From positions 186,001 through 250,000 of the forward strand of contig KN832876.1 of NCBI GenBank assembly GCA_000827325.1: 64,000 nucleotides of DNA. Reading direction: 5' to 3'. The DNA comes from Oidiodendron maius Zn (lineage: Eukaryota > Ascomycota > Leotiomycetes > Myxotrichaceae). The position numbers and the translations under genes are program-made. Below the pieces are notes generated by a model that was given only the letters and a program-made list of their open reading frames with translations, searched no databases and had not been told where the DNA came from. Positions 1 to 10,449 of the stretch are shown piece after piece (positions within the stretch are counted from its first letter, which is position 1; every line of letters begins with the position of its first letter).

Positions 1-1136
1 CATAAGATTCGCTATCCATTTGCTTTGCTAAAAGTGTCATCTGCTTAATAACGAGCTTTGGCACAAGTTCAGACAATTTGACAATGAAGGAAGAGACAGA
101 TTTCGGCCCTTTCGTATCATTGCTATTAAATTCTTTGTTACTGAGCTCTCGGAGAATCTCATCGCAGAGTTGCTGGTAGTCGTACTGTTCTGCAAGGATG
201 TGTAGAAACTCCGCCATGGGCTCCGCCAAGTGCTCGAAATAAGTAAGATTTTGAACAATGGATATTTGTGCAGCTATTGAATCAAGTTAGTTTATTGAAT
301 GAGGTAAGACTGTGAAAACACACCATAGCCGTGTCCATGATGCTTGACAGCGATACATAACACTTTGAATGCGTGCATCCGAATGGCGGTATTCTTGACT
401 CTCTGCTCGCTTTCCAAAATCAGGTATACGGGCCTCGTGAAGAGACTGATAAAAGTATCCCTTTCCGATGTGGTCAGGAATATTTTTGAGAGCTTGAGCT
501 TCATCACTTTGCACATGATGTCCATGGCAGTCTGCAGCTGGGCAGACGAATCCCAATTACTGTCCTTAGCGTTAGTTTTGGATTTGGTGCCTTTCCCTCT
601 TCCTCGAGCCACTGGGGCTGTACTTGGCTTCTCCGCCGCTTTGGTCTCGACAGCTGCGATCGTCCATTGTAGGAGGAAGCCGAAAACTTCTAGCAGCTGT
701 TTGTGGTGGGTAACAATATCCTGTTCGTCTGCTTCAATGTCGTTATGGATGATGTCTGCTTCCGTTGATAATCCGGACACCACCAAGTCTAAAATTTTGC
801 TCAGGTCATGAGAGGGGAGTACAGCAGATGATCTAGAAAGATTGAAGAGCTTAGAATCTGACTTGTTACGTTTTGACTAGACAAAAGAGAGATCGGGACG
901 CACTTTAATAAGAACTGGAGAGAGTCGAATGTTAAGCTTCTTGTTATCGCATCAGGGCTCTCGGCCACTGAGTCTACGATGGGGTTCAGTACTGTGTTGA
1001 TTAGAGAATTGGTAAGTGATTCAGGGTCATTCTCGCAGTCGAGGAGATTCGAATCGGCCTCGGGCGTAGGCAAGGTCGTAGGATCACTCAAATAGTCCCT
1101 CAGGGCGCCGTTCAGGTCAAAGTTAATAGCATCCAT
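1..1136 (-). CDS. cnd1: Condensin complex subunit 1 (Cnd1/CAP-D2), N-terminal part
   Basis: Non-SMC HEAT-repeat subunit of condensin, which compacts mitotic chromosomes. Exons on the minus strand are 1136-904, 832-324 and 273-1; phases 2 and 1 agree across both introns. The N-terminus (MDAINFDLNGALRDYLSDP) matches the Cnd1 N-terminal domain, and the block around 380-520 carries the highly conserved stretch with MCKVMKLKLSKIFLTTSERD and RVKNTAIRMHAFKVLCIAVK. The last visible residues (KLVIKQMTLLAKQMDSES) are also typical. I chose the ATG at 1136 because it starts the conserved N-terminus; the open frame upstream of it has no family match. The gene runs off the window start, so only about the first 340 residues are present; the family is usually 1,100-1,300 residues. 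It diverges from the Cdc7 kinase gene, 287 bp away. Confidence 0.93.
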
Positions 1137-1423
1137 GACGGCAGCCGCGTCGTTGCACGATAGCGTACAAAATATCCAACAAATTGTAAGAAGTTGTCGT
1201 CGGCTCTCATGGGGAAGTCGCGCTTCGCGGTTGCTACAGACAAGATGTGTTGATAAACAGACTTCCAAATTAGGCCACGTCCCGCCCGTCGCGTCCACCC
1301 CACTGCGGCAGTACCGCCGTTCCTGACTGCTACACCCAATTATTGTCAGGCGTCCCGAGCCTGTTATTGTTTGATGCTATAGAGCCCGGGCTATATATCT
1401 CTTGCAAGCTCTTCGCCGGCAGT
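1137..1423. promoter_or_regulatory. Divergent intergenic region between cnd1 and cdc7
   Basis: 287 bp between the two start codons, so both genes must share this space for promoters and 5' leaders. It is GC-rich with several CGCG-containing words (around 1200-1300), loosely like the GC-rich MCB core, but I see no exact ACGCGT. Shared cell-cycle control is an inference from layout and gene function. Confidence 0.4.
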
Positions 1424-2878
1424 ATGGCGATAGTTCGCTCACGACACGTCAAGGAGTCTTTTGAGATCCACAACGATGAGATGGACGAGTCGTCGGGGCA
1501 CAGTGGGACTGGAGGAGACTCCAGAGCAGAAGAGGGCGAAGAGATGGAGGTCGATGGTTATTCGGAGGCATCGGACGATACGGACGAGGCTGTAGACGTT
1601 TCTGTACAACAGGATATGGACAAGTTCGAAGAGTCATTCAAGGACGTAAAGGAGAGGTTCCGACTAATAAATCGAATTGGGGAAGGCAAGCTCATTCTGA
1701 CCCCAATTCTCTCGTGGTTCCCTTACTGACTCCCCACAGGGACCTTTTCGACTGTGTACAAGGCCGAAGATCTGTTGTACGATGCCTACGTTAATGACTG
1801 GGATATGGAGGAAAAAGAAAACACTAAATGGATGTCGCCCCCTCTGAAGAAGCGTAGGACGGGAGTACAAGAACTGGATGAGTATGGCCAACCAAGACGG
1901 CGACCAAAATACGTTGCCATCAAGAAGATCTATGTCACTAGCAGCCCTATGCGGATCCTTAACGAATTGGAGCTCCTCAACACCCTCCGAGGCTGCAACT
2001 CAGTCTGCCCTCTTATCACGGCATTCCGAAGTACCGATCAGGTCGTCGCTGTTCTTCCGTACTTTCGACACACAGACTTTCGTGACTATTTCAGGCAGAT
2101 GACCATCCCTGATATGCAGATCTACTTCCGCTCGCTTTTTACAGCTCTCGCCGAAGTCCATGCTAAAGGCATCTTGCATCGCGATATAAAGCCCACAAAC
2201 TTCCTCTATGAGCCAAACAAACAACGTGGGGTGCTTGTAGACTTTGGTCTTGCTGAGAAGGAGTTCACAGACAGCAAGCCATGCCTCTGCAGAGAGTCTT
2301 CTGCGGAACGGAGACGCCGAGTCCAGTCGAGTATTGCGGCTGCAGTTGGCCCCTCCACTGGATATCCGCGTAACGACTCCCGACCATCTCGACGAGCCAA
2401 CCGGGCCGGGACTCGTGGATTCCGTGCCCCTGAGGTACTATTCAAGTGCACAGAGCAGACGACCAAGATTGATATCTGGTCAGCGGGAGTTATCCTCTTG
2501 ACAATTCTCTCAAAACGATTCCCGTTCTTCAACTCGGCAGATGATGTCGAGGCTATGATTGAAATAGCCACTATCTTCGGTACTAGGAGGATGAAGGCCT
2601 GTGCATATCTGCATGGAACCTACTTCGAGACGAGTATCCCGACAATAGGCCAGACGGGATTCTCGCTCGAGAAGATCATAATGTGGTCAACGTGTAGAAA
2701 CGGAGGGGGTGAGGGTGGAGCGGAAGTCCCATTGACGGCAGAGGAGAAGCTGGCTGTCAGCTTTCTCGATAGATGCTTCGAACTGGATCCAAGCAAGCGG
2801 ATCAGCGCTGAGGAAGCATTGGAGCATCCTTTCTTATTGGAAGTGCACCATGAGGACGATGAGATAACCCTTTTGTGA
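1424..2878 (+). CDS. cdc7: Cdc7-family (DDK) serine/threonine protein kinase
   Basis: Catalytic subunit of Dbf4-dependent kinase, which phosphorylates MCM to fire replication origins. Exons 1424-1685 and 1740-2878 give 466 residues. The glycine loop (RIGEGTFSTVYKAEDL) is near residue 85, the VAIK lysine near 146 after a Cdc7-like insert, HRDIKPTN near 231, DFG near 252, then GTRGFRAPEV and KIDIWSAGVILL. A second insert lies between DFG and the APE-equivalent motif, as in Cdc7. The N-terminal 80 residues are acidic and probably disordered. The intron has a GC donor (AAG then GCAAGC) and CACAG acceptor; only this junction rebuilds the glycine loop. The ATG at 1424 is the first in frame. Dbf4 is not in this window. 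Confidence 0.93.
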
Positions 2879-3169
2879 GATACCATGGGTGGAGTTGGTT
2901 CACTGTAGAGGCGTATAGAAGCATTTGGGGGCGTTCGCTGTACATATTAAATGCTATTGCATTTGGCGGTCTTGTCTTGGAAGCTGCGGAAAGCATAGCA
3001 GCATAGTTATACGTATGAACATAATCACATCCTGCAGCCAACAAAACAAATGGGATTCTGAAGTGTTTTCTTTTCATTTGTGTAGATCTCCCATAGCCAT
3101 AGGAGCCAATCAAGCAAAGCCCTTCACAACCCAAACTTCCATGCCATTTCCGCCTATGATGGAAAACGC

Positions 3170-3916
3170 TTATGCAACCAACTCAACGACCCCACCGGCC
3201 TCGGTGATTTTTCGCTCTGCCTCCTTGCTCACCCATCGTGCGCGTACCACCAACGGGACAGAGGGGAGTCTGCCCTTGCCCAAAACCTTGCTGTAGCCGA
3301 GAGGGACGAGGTCCAGGACGGGGACTGTGTCTTTCTTGCTGCCCTCCTTGAGGTATTCTTCGCGCTTCTCTGCTGGTACAAGCGACCAGAGCTATAATCA
3401 CATATCGAGTCAGCACTCAATCTAAATGCCCACAATGCTACGTCTTTGTCGTTCGACTCTCCCTTTCCACCCTTTCATATCACCATTGTCGAGAACATAC
3501 CTTGTCGAGGTTGATAATTGGCTTCCAGAAGTGGTTGGCTTGCCTGTGGAAATACCGCATGCCAACCTTTCCAAAGTAACCAGGATGGTACTTGTCCAAG
3601 TTCGTTCGGTGGTGGTGCTGTCCACCAGCAAGACCGCGACCACCGGGATGCTTGCGGTGCTTTCCTACACGACCTTTACCGGCGGAGACATGTCCGCGGC
3701 TACAAGATAGTCAGCTTTTCCATTCTTCTCTCGTAATGCCAGTCCAGATCGAAGCTCATTGATTTCAGATCAGTCCATCCATACATCAATAGATAAAGAG
3801 ATGTGTGACGACTGCAAGCGCCATTTCACAAGACGCGTATGGCTCTGACATAAATCTCGAGGGAATGATCTGGGGGAGACGTACTGCTTGCGGGTTTTGC
3901 TCAAATGGGTAGGCAT
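3170..3916 (-). CDS. rpl28: 60S ribosomal protein L28 (uL15, L27a)
   Basis: Structural protein of the large ribosomal subunit, cytosolic. Exons on the minus strand are 3916-3885, 3699-3501 and 3391-3170, giving 150 residues, the normal length. The first exon encodes only [10 protein letters not shown] and part of the next codon; the splice rebuilds the family signature [20 protein letters not shown], followed by [20 protein letters not shown] and the end VVELVA. Short first exons followed by long introns (here about 185 nt) are common in fungal ribosomal protein genes and often contribute to expression. The gene is convergent with cdc7 (about 290 bp between stops). A telobox-like element lies about 135 bp upstream of the start. 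Confidence 0.95.
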
Positions 3917-4676
3917 CTTGACGTTTGTAGGATGCCGGGGCGTGTGGTTGTCGTGATCTTCACTTCACCATTCGAGATTTCGAGGTATCGTCTCTTTCGC
4001 ACCCAAACGACGCTAAGGAAATTTTGGCGAGCGCGCAGTGAGGGTAAACCCTAACTTCCGGACGGAAGATATTTGGATAGAAAACCACTGAATGGAAGTT
4101 TTACTGATTTTATATTGTGTGTGAGATCGACAATCACTATTACCCAATCGCTAATTGACCAAAAGATGATCCTTTAGTACTTAATGAAAAACCCTTCGCC
4201 GTCACAATCAATATTTGCTCCGTGAGTTCATGCCATAAATATCAGGCTAAAAACCAAAACATATAATGTCACGTGAAAAAAACGCCTGACATCGGGATTC
4301 TCTAAGGTCAGTGTGTTTCAATCTCATCTGGCCGTCAGAAAGTTTATGTTGCAAATTTTAAGTCGTAATGTCATAATTTTTTTTTCAAGGATCAAGAATC
4401 CCACCCAAACGCCAGAAGAAGTGCTCCCAAGGCATGCTATGATACAGAAATGGGAACTCAACAGTGTTGGCCCAGTTCAGTATCCAACGTCATTCTTACA
4501 TGTCCATATTGGCCCTCCTTAAAGGGTGTGTTGCCGCCAGATCGAGAAAGTCGGGGCACGAGGTTGGCGGGGGTTTTAAGTCGTATTGTTGTAATATGAC
4601 CAAGCCATCTCGAGGCCAGAACTCAATGTTGGTACCTCGGGTTGGAGAGATGTGGAAATTCAGACCAGCAAAGAAA
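3917..4676. other. Intergenic region, rpl28 promoter and CCCH gene 3' end
   Basis: 760 bp. It holds the L28 promoter with the telobox-like element, a TCACGTGA octamer at 4269-4276, and the 3' flank of the CCCH gene. The middle part (4080-4400) is AT-rich. A roughly 160-codon plus-strand frame overlapping 4464-4961 is antisense to the CCCH coding exon and is not supported. Confidence 0.5.
4041..4055. promoter_or_regulatory. Telobox-like element in the rpl28 promoter
   Basis: The sequence agggtaaaccctaac holds an AACCCTAA-type core and is nearly palindromic. It lies about 130 bp upstream of the L28 start. AACCCTAA (reverse TTAGGGTT) boxes bound by Tbf1-type factors are known in ribosomal protein promoters of many ascomycetes. 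The site is seen directly; its use here is inferred. Confidence 0.5.
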
Positions 4677-6642
4677 TCATCGTGCTCCGAGAATTCTGTC
4701 CACTGCCGAACCATTCGTTCCACTAGAGACACCATTCTTCCCAGCGCCTATGATACCAAAGTTAGAAGTCTTGGAAGTGCTGCCGATTGTCCAGCCTCCA
4801 CTATTCCTCTTCTCCTTCTCCTTTTCCTTTTTCTCGCTTTCGTCCTCCATTCCATCCATGCTGAACACGAAATCACCTTGTTCTTCATCGATGGGGGTCG
4901 TAAATCTGCCGCTTCCTCCATTTCCAATACTGCTGGAACTGAGTTGTCTATCACTCGATAAACCGAGCTTGCCAGCCCCGGTTCCAATCGGGGTGCTGGA
5001 GGCACGAGTTGCACCGATAGGCAGAAGATTAGAATCGCTGCCTGTAGGTTCCGCTCTTCCAAGCCGAGTGCGTTGCAGCTGCTGGGAGATGATTGACATA
5101 GAGCTTTGGCGGGGCGGGGATGAAACATAAGGAGATGAATCACCAGAAAGACTTGTGCGAGTAACAGGTCGGGCGCTAGGGCTTGCTCCTGGATGCAGCG
5201 TGGAGTTCCGGAGAGGTGATCCAACGTGCCCAAAAGACGACACGCGGGAGGACGAGGTTGCCCTCTCCTCTTCTTCCTTTTGTTGCTGATGTCGCTGGAA
5301 CAGAGGGCCCCATCTAGAAGGGCTAGCGTTTGATGGAGAACCGAATTTGCTCGAGGCAGTTTCGTTAATTGGGGTGCCTGTGCCGCTGTGAAGAATAGGT
5401 CTTCCACCCTCATCTGCGTTGCGGGAATCTCTCCGGGCCTTCTCCTGGGGAGTCATAAGATCCTTCAACGTTTCTGGCAGATAATCCTCCTCGAACGTGA
5501 AAGAATTATCCCAATCCTGATCAACCGCCTTAGGTAAGCTTGCAGACATAGGCTTTGGCTTTGCAACGCGATGAGAGTGCATAATTCTCTTGCCAAAATA
5601 CTCCTCTGCAGGAGCTGCTGGTGGGGAAGATGGAATACCATTGAATCGATCTCTGGTGTCCTCGCCGAAAGCAGAGCTGTGTAGATTTTTCAGAGCTTCA
5701 GATGTCCTCCCATCCTTCGCTGCACCAATAGACGAGGGGGGTGACTCGAGGCCAAACTTTGCTGGCACTGAAGAAGCGATCGGGCCGTGCCTAGCAATCC
5801 ACGAAACGCCGTTACTGTCAAATGAGGCTGGCAATGGGGCATCCAAAACACTCAGCCCTTTCCCCGTAATAGGGGATAGGCCCATACCAAACCGATTCAA
5901 ATCATCCTCTCTTGGTGGGGAGCCATAGTTGGAGCCAGGGTGCGAGGCATAACTGGCGTCGATCGTAGGCACGCCTGTGATATCGATGCTGGCCCGCGCC
6001 GTCACTGGAGTTCCATCCTCCTGGCCATAGGGAGAATACCGGCCGTAGGGCGACGCAGGCACACCGTTGGCACGTATGAATGAGTTTGTCAACGCCGAGC
6101 TTTGCCCATGGTAAACATCCGGGTTGACTCGCCCGCCCAAGTTCAAATGTCCTCCTATCAGTGGTCCACCCTTGTAGTTCACCCGGCGGCCGTCTGGAAG
6201 AACATGAGCGTTCGCACATTTAGGTCCAAATTTGCAGTTTCCCTTTAACCGTTAGCTCGATAATGGAGGGTTTAGATGCTACGAACCTTGGCAAAGTACT
6301 TGCATACGTTATCGGTGGTGCTCGCGAGATCATGGCTGAAGGGGCAAGAATTCCCCGCCTGGCACGCGCCTTGACGGAAGAACTTGCATGGTACATGAGA
6401 GGTATCTACACAACGTTAGCACGACCTTCAGTCTGAATGAGAACCACCACCCTCGACTGACTCTGTTTTCCGGGTGGGCTGCGAGGCCCGTCGAATCTCG
6501 CCATCGGGCCGGCAGCATGTGGCAGGCCGTGAGTTGCGCCGTTGGGGGCTCCGGGCGGGATATTCAGCGACCCCGTACTCATATGTCTAAAATCCTGAGG
6601 GGCAGACATCGCGGTGGGCGTGCCAGCGTTGTTCAGCATCAT
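4677..6642 (-). CDS. CCCH zinc-finger protein, Lee1-like
   Basis: Putative RNA- or DNA-binding protein with two CCCH fingers. Exons on the minus strand 6642-6462, 6405-6287 and 6242-4677 give 621 residues with consistent phases. Finger 1 (CKFFRQGACQAGNSCPFSH) uses C67, C75, C81, H85; finger 2 (CKYFAK then GNCKFGPKCANAH) uses C95, C103, C109, H113. Both are C-x7-C-x5-C-x3-H and are 9 residues apart; finger 2 is split by the second intron, whose branch site GCTAACG is visible. The remaining 500 residues are Ser/Gly/Pro-rich and probably disordered, with a short charged patch near the C-terminus. This layout matches the yeast LEE1 and fungal CCCH family. The start follows an in-frame TGA, so ATG 6642 is the first usable one unless there is an upstream exon. 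Confidence 0.85.
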
Positions 6643-8898
6643 GGATGGCGTGTATCGAAATCACAATGGCGGGGTCTGCGGCGCGGGGGGGGGATAGATG
6701 CAGAAGGCTTCGAAAGCGGTACGCGCGAGAGACAGGCTGTGACACAGAGCGAAGGCAAGGAGGACTCGCGGCAAGAGTAAAACCCACCTTCAAGCAAACA
6801 CCGACTATCGTGAGAAGGAAATGGTCTTGTGTTGAGTTGCCTCGAGATTTAATGCCCAGCTCCAGTAGTACCGAGAAAGCTCAGACCGCCGGGAACTAGC
6901 GAGAGATGGGCCCCAGGCAGAGAAAAGACTGAGCGACGGCGAGCAGGAAGAACACGATGCGATCCCGTCGAGATACAAAGGCGCGAAAAGAGGTTTTGAA
7001 GACGATGCCCGCGATGCGTCCTGTTATATTGCCGGCCAGCCCTGCGAGTTGGAGCTGGAGATGGATCTGGAGCCGGATCGGGCGTTTACTAAGCTCTGGT
7101 TACCTAAAGAGGGTCGCAGCGGCTGAGTCTCTGCCTTGGGAGCGGGCGGAGAAAATCCTAGCTGCTCCCGCTGCTGGAATCTATGCCAAGATGAGGATCG
7201 CAAAGGGGCTCGTTTGAACTTCTCTGTGCTGAAGGAGCAGGAGGACCAAGTGGGATTCCTCATTGGCCACAGCATGACGACATCGTGAGCGCGGGTGAGG
7301 GAGAGACCCGGAAGGCTTCCTCGACAGAGGCTGGCGGAGTCGAGCGAGCCCTGATCACGATGTCCACCCTTCTCACTTAGGGTGACGCTCTGACGTTCGA
7401 CACTCTCTCCCTATAACTATAGTTAAGGTTCTATCGGGTTGCAGAAAGAAGAAAGCCCTCGACTGGCGGGCGGTGTTGATCATGCAGACCCTGGATGACG
7501 ATGCTCCCCTCTTTCGTCCCTGTGGGTTTCACCTCGAACACCTTTAGATCTGGCCAAAGTCGCGATGGAGCCCTTCCACTCGCACAGCCATGGTCCTTCC
7601 GATGCTCTCGTATAACAAGACATGCTTGGGCCCGGGTCTCTTGACAATCGCGGATGACTCGGGTCGTGCCATGTGAATTACCCTCCCCTTCAGTCCATTC
7701 CATCACGGGTTTCCATGTTCCACGCCCGAGTGTCTCACCACCCCACCTACAGAACTGTCAGCAGAAATCATAGTGGTGGTCGTACAGTAGTAGGTACCAA
7801 TCTACAGCATGTGCCTGCCATGCTTCGGAGATAGCGCGGGGGAGCGGGCTACTGCACATGGAATACGAGCGGGTCTGGGGCTTCCGTAGCACGACTTCAT
7901 AGTGCAGAAGGCTTCTAGAGAGCAGCTAGAGCCGTCGATACTGCTATGTTTATACGTCCATCACATTTGGCGGCTCCTGCACACTGTTTCTCGTCTTGGG
8001 CTTCAAATTAAGTCACATAATATCCCTTCTTCATAAAAGCGCGCAAATTCGGGTATCAGATGTGTACGGTGTGGCATATCGCGGAGCAAATGCCCCCAAA
8101 GTATCCCCTTTCCCTCTCAGGCGGCCCGTCTGTTTCCCCTACTAGGCTCGAAATCATATCCATTTATTGCTTAGCTTGGTATACCCTCAGCCACAGGTCC
8201 TGGTCAACTCTTGGCAAGAGACAGGTTTCAACATGTGATCACAGGAAGCTCTCCCCCAAGCTATGTGACCATTAGAGACTAGAGGTTCGAGAGTAAGACT
8301 AAAGAGTACACAGCGCTCTTTATACACCCCTGGAGACGTTATAAAGTTATATTCAAGATCTGTCATTATATGTTTTCGTCCCAACAATCATAAGTTTACA
8401 AAGGCGAACGAGTGTTGGCCGACAAACGAATGGAAGCCAGCCCGGTATATCAATAGAGGCTTCGGACGCCGGGATTTCAATGCCTACAAATGGGAGACTG
8501 GCTTTGGGGAGAAAGCAGGCAACCCTAACAAGTTATACTGCAGAATTAACTTTGTGTTACGTCAAGCATCTCTTTGATTTGTACATAGTTGCTTTGGGCG
8601 GCTACCGGAACTCTTTTAGGCGCTGCCACTTCTTACCGCGTGCCGTCCAAAAGCTGGCGCATATTTTGGCCTGTTAGAGGTATCAAATTGCTGTACATCA
8701 TATATTATAAGGGAAACACCCTGGAGTCCGGGCAATGGTGCTGAAACGTGGCTGCTAAGCGCTGGCGTATTAAAAGGCCTACTGGGATCTCTTGACAACC
8801 AAGTACTGAGATATTTCAAGCAGACCGGCCACATGGCTCAGAGCTTTTACTTGAGCTCTCGACGGTAGCTTTTTCCGGAGCATTATTAGATTGACAGG
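6643..8898. other. Large gene-poor region upstream of the CCCH gene
   Basis: 2.26 kb without a supportable gene. The half next to the CCCH gene (6650-7400) is GC-rich with a G8 tract near 6690; the far half is AT-richer and full of stops in all frames. Short frames at 6957, 7024 and 7431 lack ATG context, splice logic or family resemblance. Most likely promoter and 5' leader of the CCCH gene plus decayed or spacer DNA. Confidence 0.45.
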
Positions 8899-10046
8899 AT
8901 GGCTAAATTCTTACCGACGCATTGGATCAAGTTTCTGACATTTTCATCTGAGAGATCGAGTTCACCGGAGACTGAATTGGAGGAGGACATCAAACCGAAT
9001 ACAATACCTCCGGCCGACTTTTCCTTCTCCGAGCTTGATGATGTTGCGAAAAATTTGGACGTGGACCCGGACCTTTGGGTATTTCGACGATTTGGAAAGC
9101 TTCACCTTTTCAATCTTCTCCGCTTGCAGCTGGACCTCGTGACTCTCGAGCGAAAACTCGAGAAGCATGTGCAAGAGCAGCAAGGTCCAAGAAATATGTC
9201 ACAGAATATGTCTCACCGCGAGAAAAAAAAGTTCTTCAACAGTATCCATCGGGCGTTATCTGAATACGGTATGTCCTTCAGTCGCATTACCTCTCTCTCC
9301 CCACCCATTTCTCGACTCATCGAGATTGAACAGCTAATGTACGACCTGTTCAGATGCAGCCTTAGAGGCACAAGCAAAATTCAAATCGTATCGAAAGCCT
9401 AATGCCAATGTTATGAACAAGTTAAAAAGTTGGGCCGATAGCTCTACAGGTGATATAAATTTTTATCCGTTACGGGATGGACTTGTGCCGCCACGCCTAC
9501 GCCAAGTCTACACTGGGGAACTTGCTTCCATAGCAGCAACTCAAAAGTCATGGGTCCATGAATTTATAGATAATAATGACTGCTTGAACAAGATCTTCGT
9601 GAGTTCATCAAATCAATCCGTCTCATAGCTTTCCCAGGTATATGAGCGTGAACTAATGGAAAACAGAAACTGCCTCCACCCAAGATGTCTCATGGGCAAG
9701 GTAAGGTGGATCGAACAGTACGCCTCTACTCAGAGGACGACGCTCGACGTGCGGAGGCATTATTTCTCCATTTGAGCTTCTGTATTTTGTTGATGTGCAC
9801 AATATCTGGTCTCGAGTTTTTGCAGAGCAGGATATGGAAGCTTGTGCTTTTGGCAATCGCATTGTTAGTGGCATCAGTGCTCTGCGTGTGTTTTCTAAAC
9901 TCGACGAATACCAGGAGCCTGGCATTCTTATGCGGGTATGTCATGCATTGTTCTCAATTTAGCCCTATAGTATCCTGAATGTGCAATTAACGCTGACGAT
10001 TAATGATAGATTTGCAGCAATATTGGTTGTATATATTGGTTCTTGA
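8899..10046 (+). CDS. DUF6594-type membrane protein
   Basis: Fungal membrane protein of unknown function. Exons 8899-9268, 9354-9598, 9667-9935 and 10010-10046 give 306 residues; phases 1, 0 and 2 all close. The N-terminal half has the family signature DPDLWVFRRFGKLHLFNLLR followed by a charged helix, and the middle has DGLVPPRLRQVYTGELAS-like sequence. The C-terminus has three closely spaced hydrophobic segments: one around LHLSFCILLMCTISGLEF, one around LVLLAIALLVASVLCVCFL and a last short one after the final intron (FAAILVVYIGS). This matches the usual soluble helical part plus C-terminal transmembrane hairpin of the family. A downstream acceptor would give a different C-terminus, but only the chosen one continues the membrane segment. 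No function can be assigned. Confidence 0.75.
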
Positions 10047-10449
10047 TAAATGGGCCTGGCACGGCAGGGGGTGTCCGACACAACAGCTGGAGCAAGGGTC
10101 ATTTATTTAACAAGTATGACACTTTTTGAGTATTCACGTCCAAATCTCACCGCATTACTCAGAACGAGTGGAGAGTATAAGTTTCAAGCAAAAAGGAGGG
10201 GTTGGAAAGACTAGTCATATATAGAGAGCAATCAAATTGAACGAATACTCAAGTGTATTAAGCAAGATATTATCGTATGATCAAAGACGCCAAACTATAG
10301 AAAACTTATTACAGTAAAGGAACAAGCATGTAATACAGCAAGCAAATACAGCAACTAGATTCCTGTGGTATTGGAAGATGCACTCAGAATCTCTACGACT
10401 TGAGATGCTTAACGTCAACACTAATAATAGCAAAGAAGTTTTAACTTAA
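10047..10449. other. Convergent intergenic region
   Basis: 400 bp, AT-rich, between the stops of the DUF6594-type gene and the beta-lactamase-like gene. It presumably holds both 3' untranslated regions. I see no gene or notable repeat. Confidence 0.4.

Noticed and set aside
6388-6780. 130-codon plus-strand frame
   Set aside because: Antisense to the first exons of the CCCH gene, whose fingers and phases are convincing.
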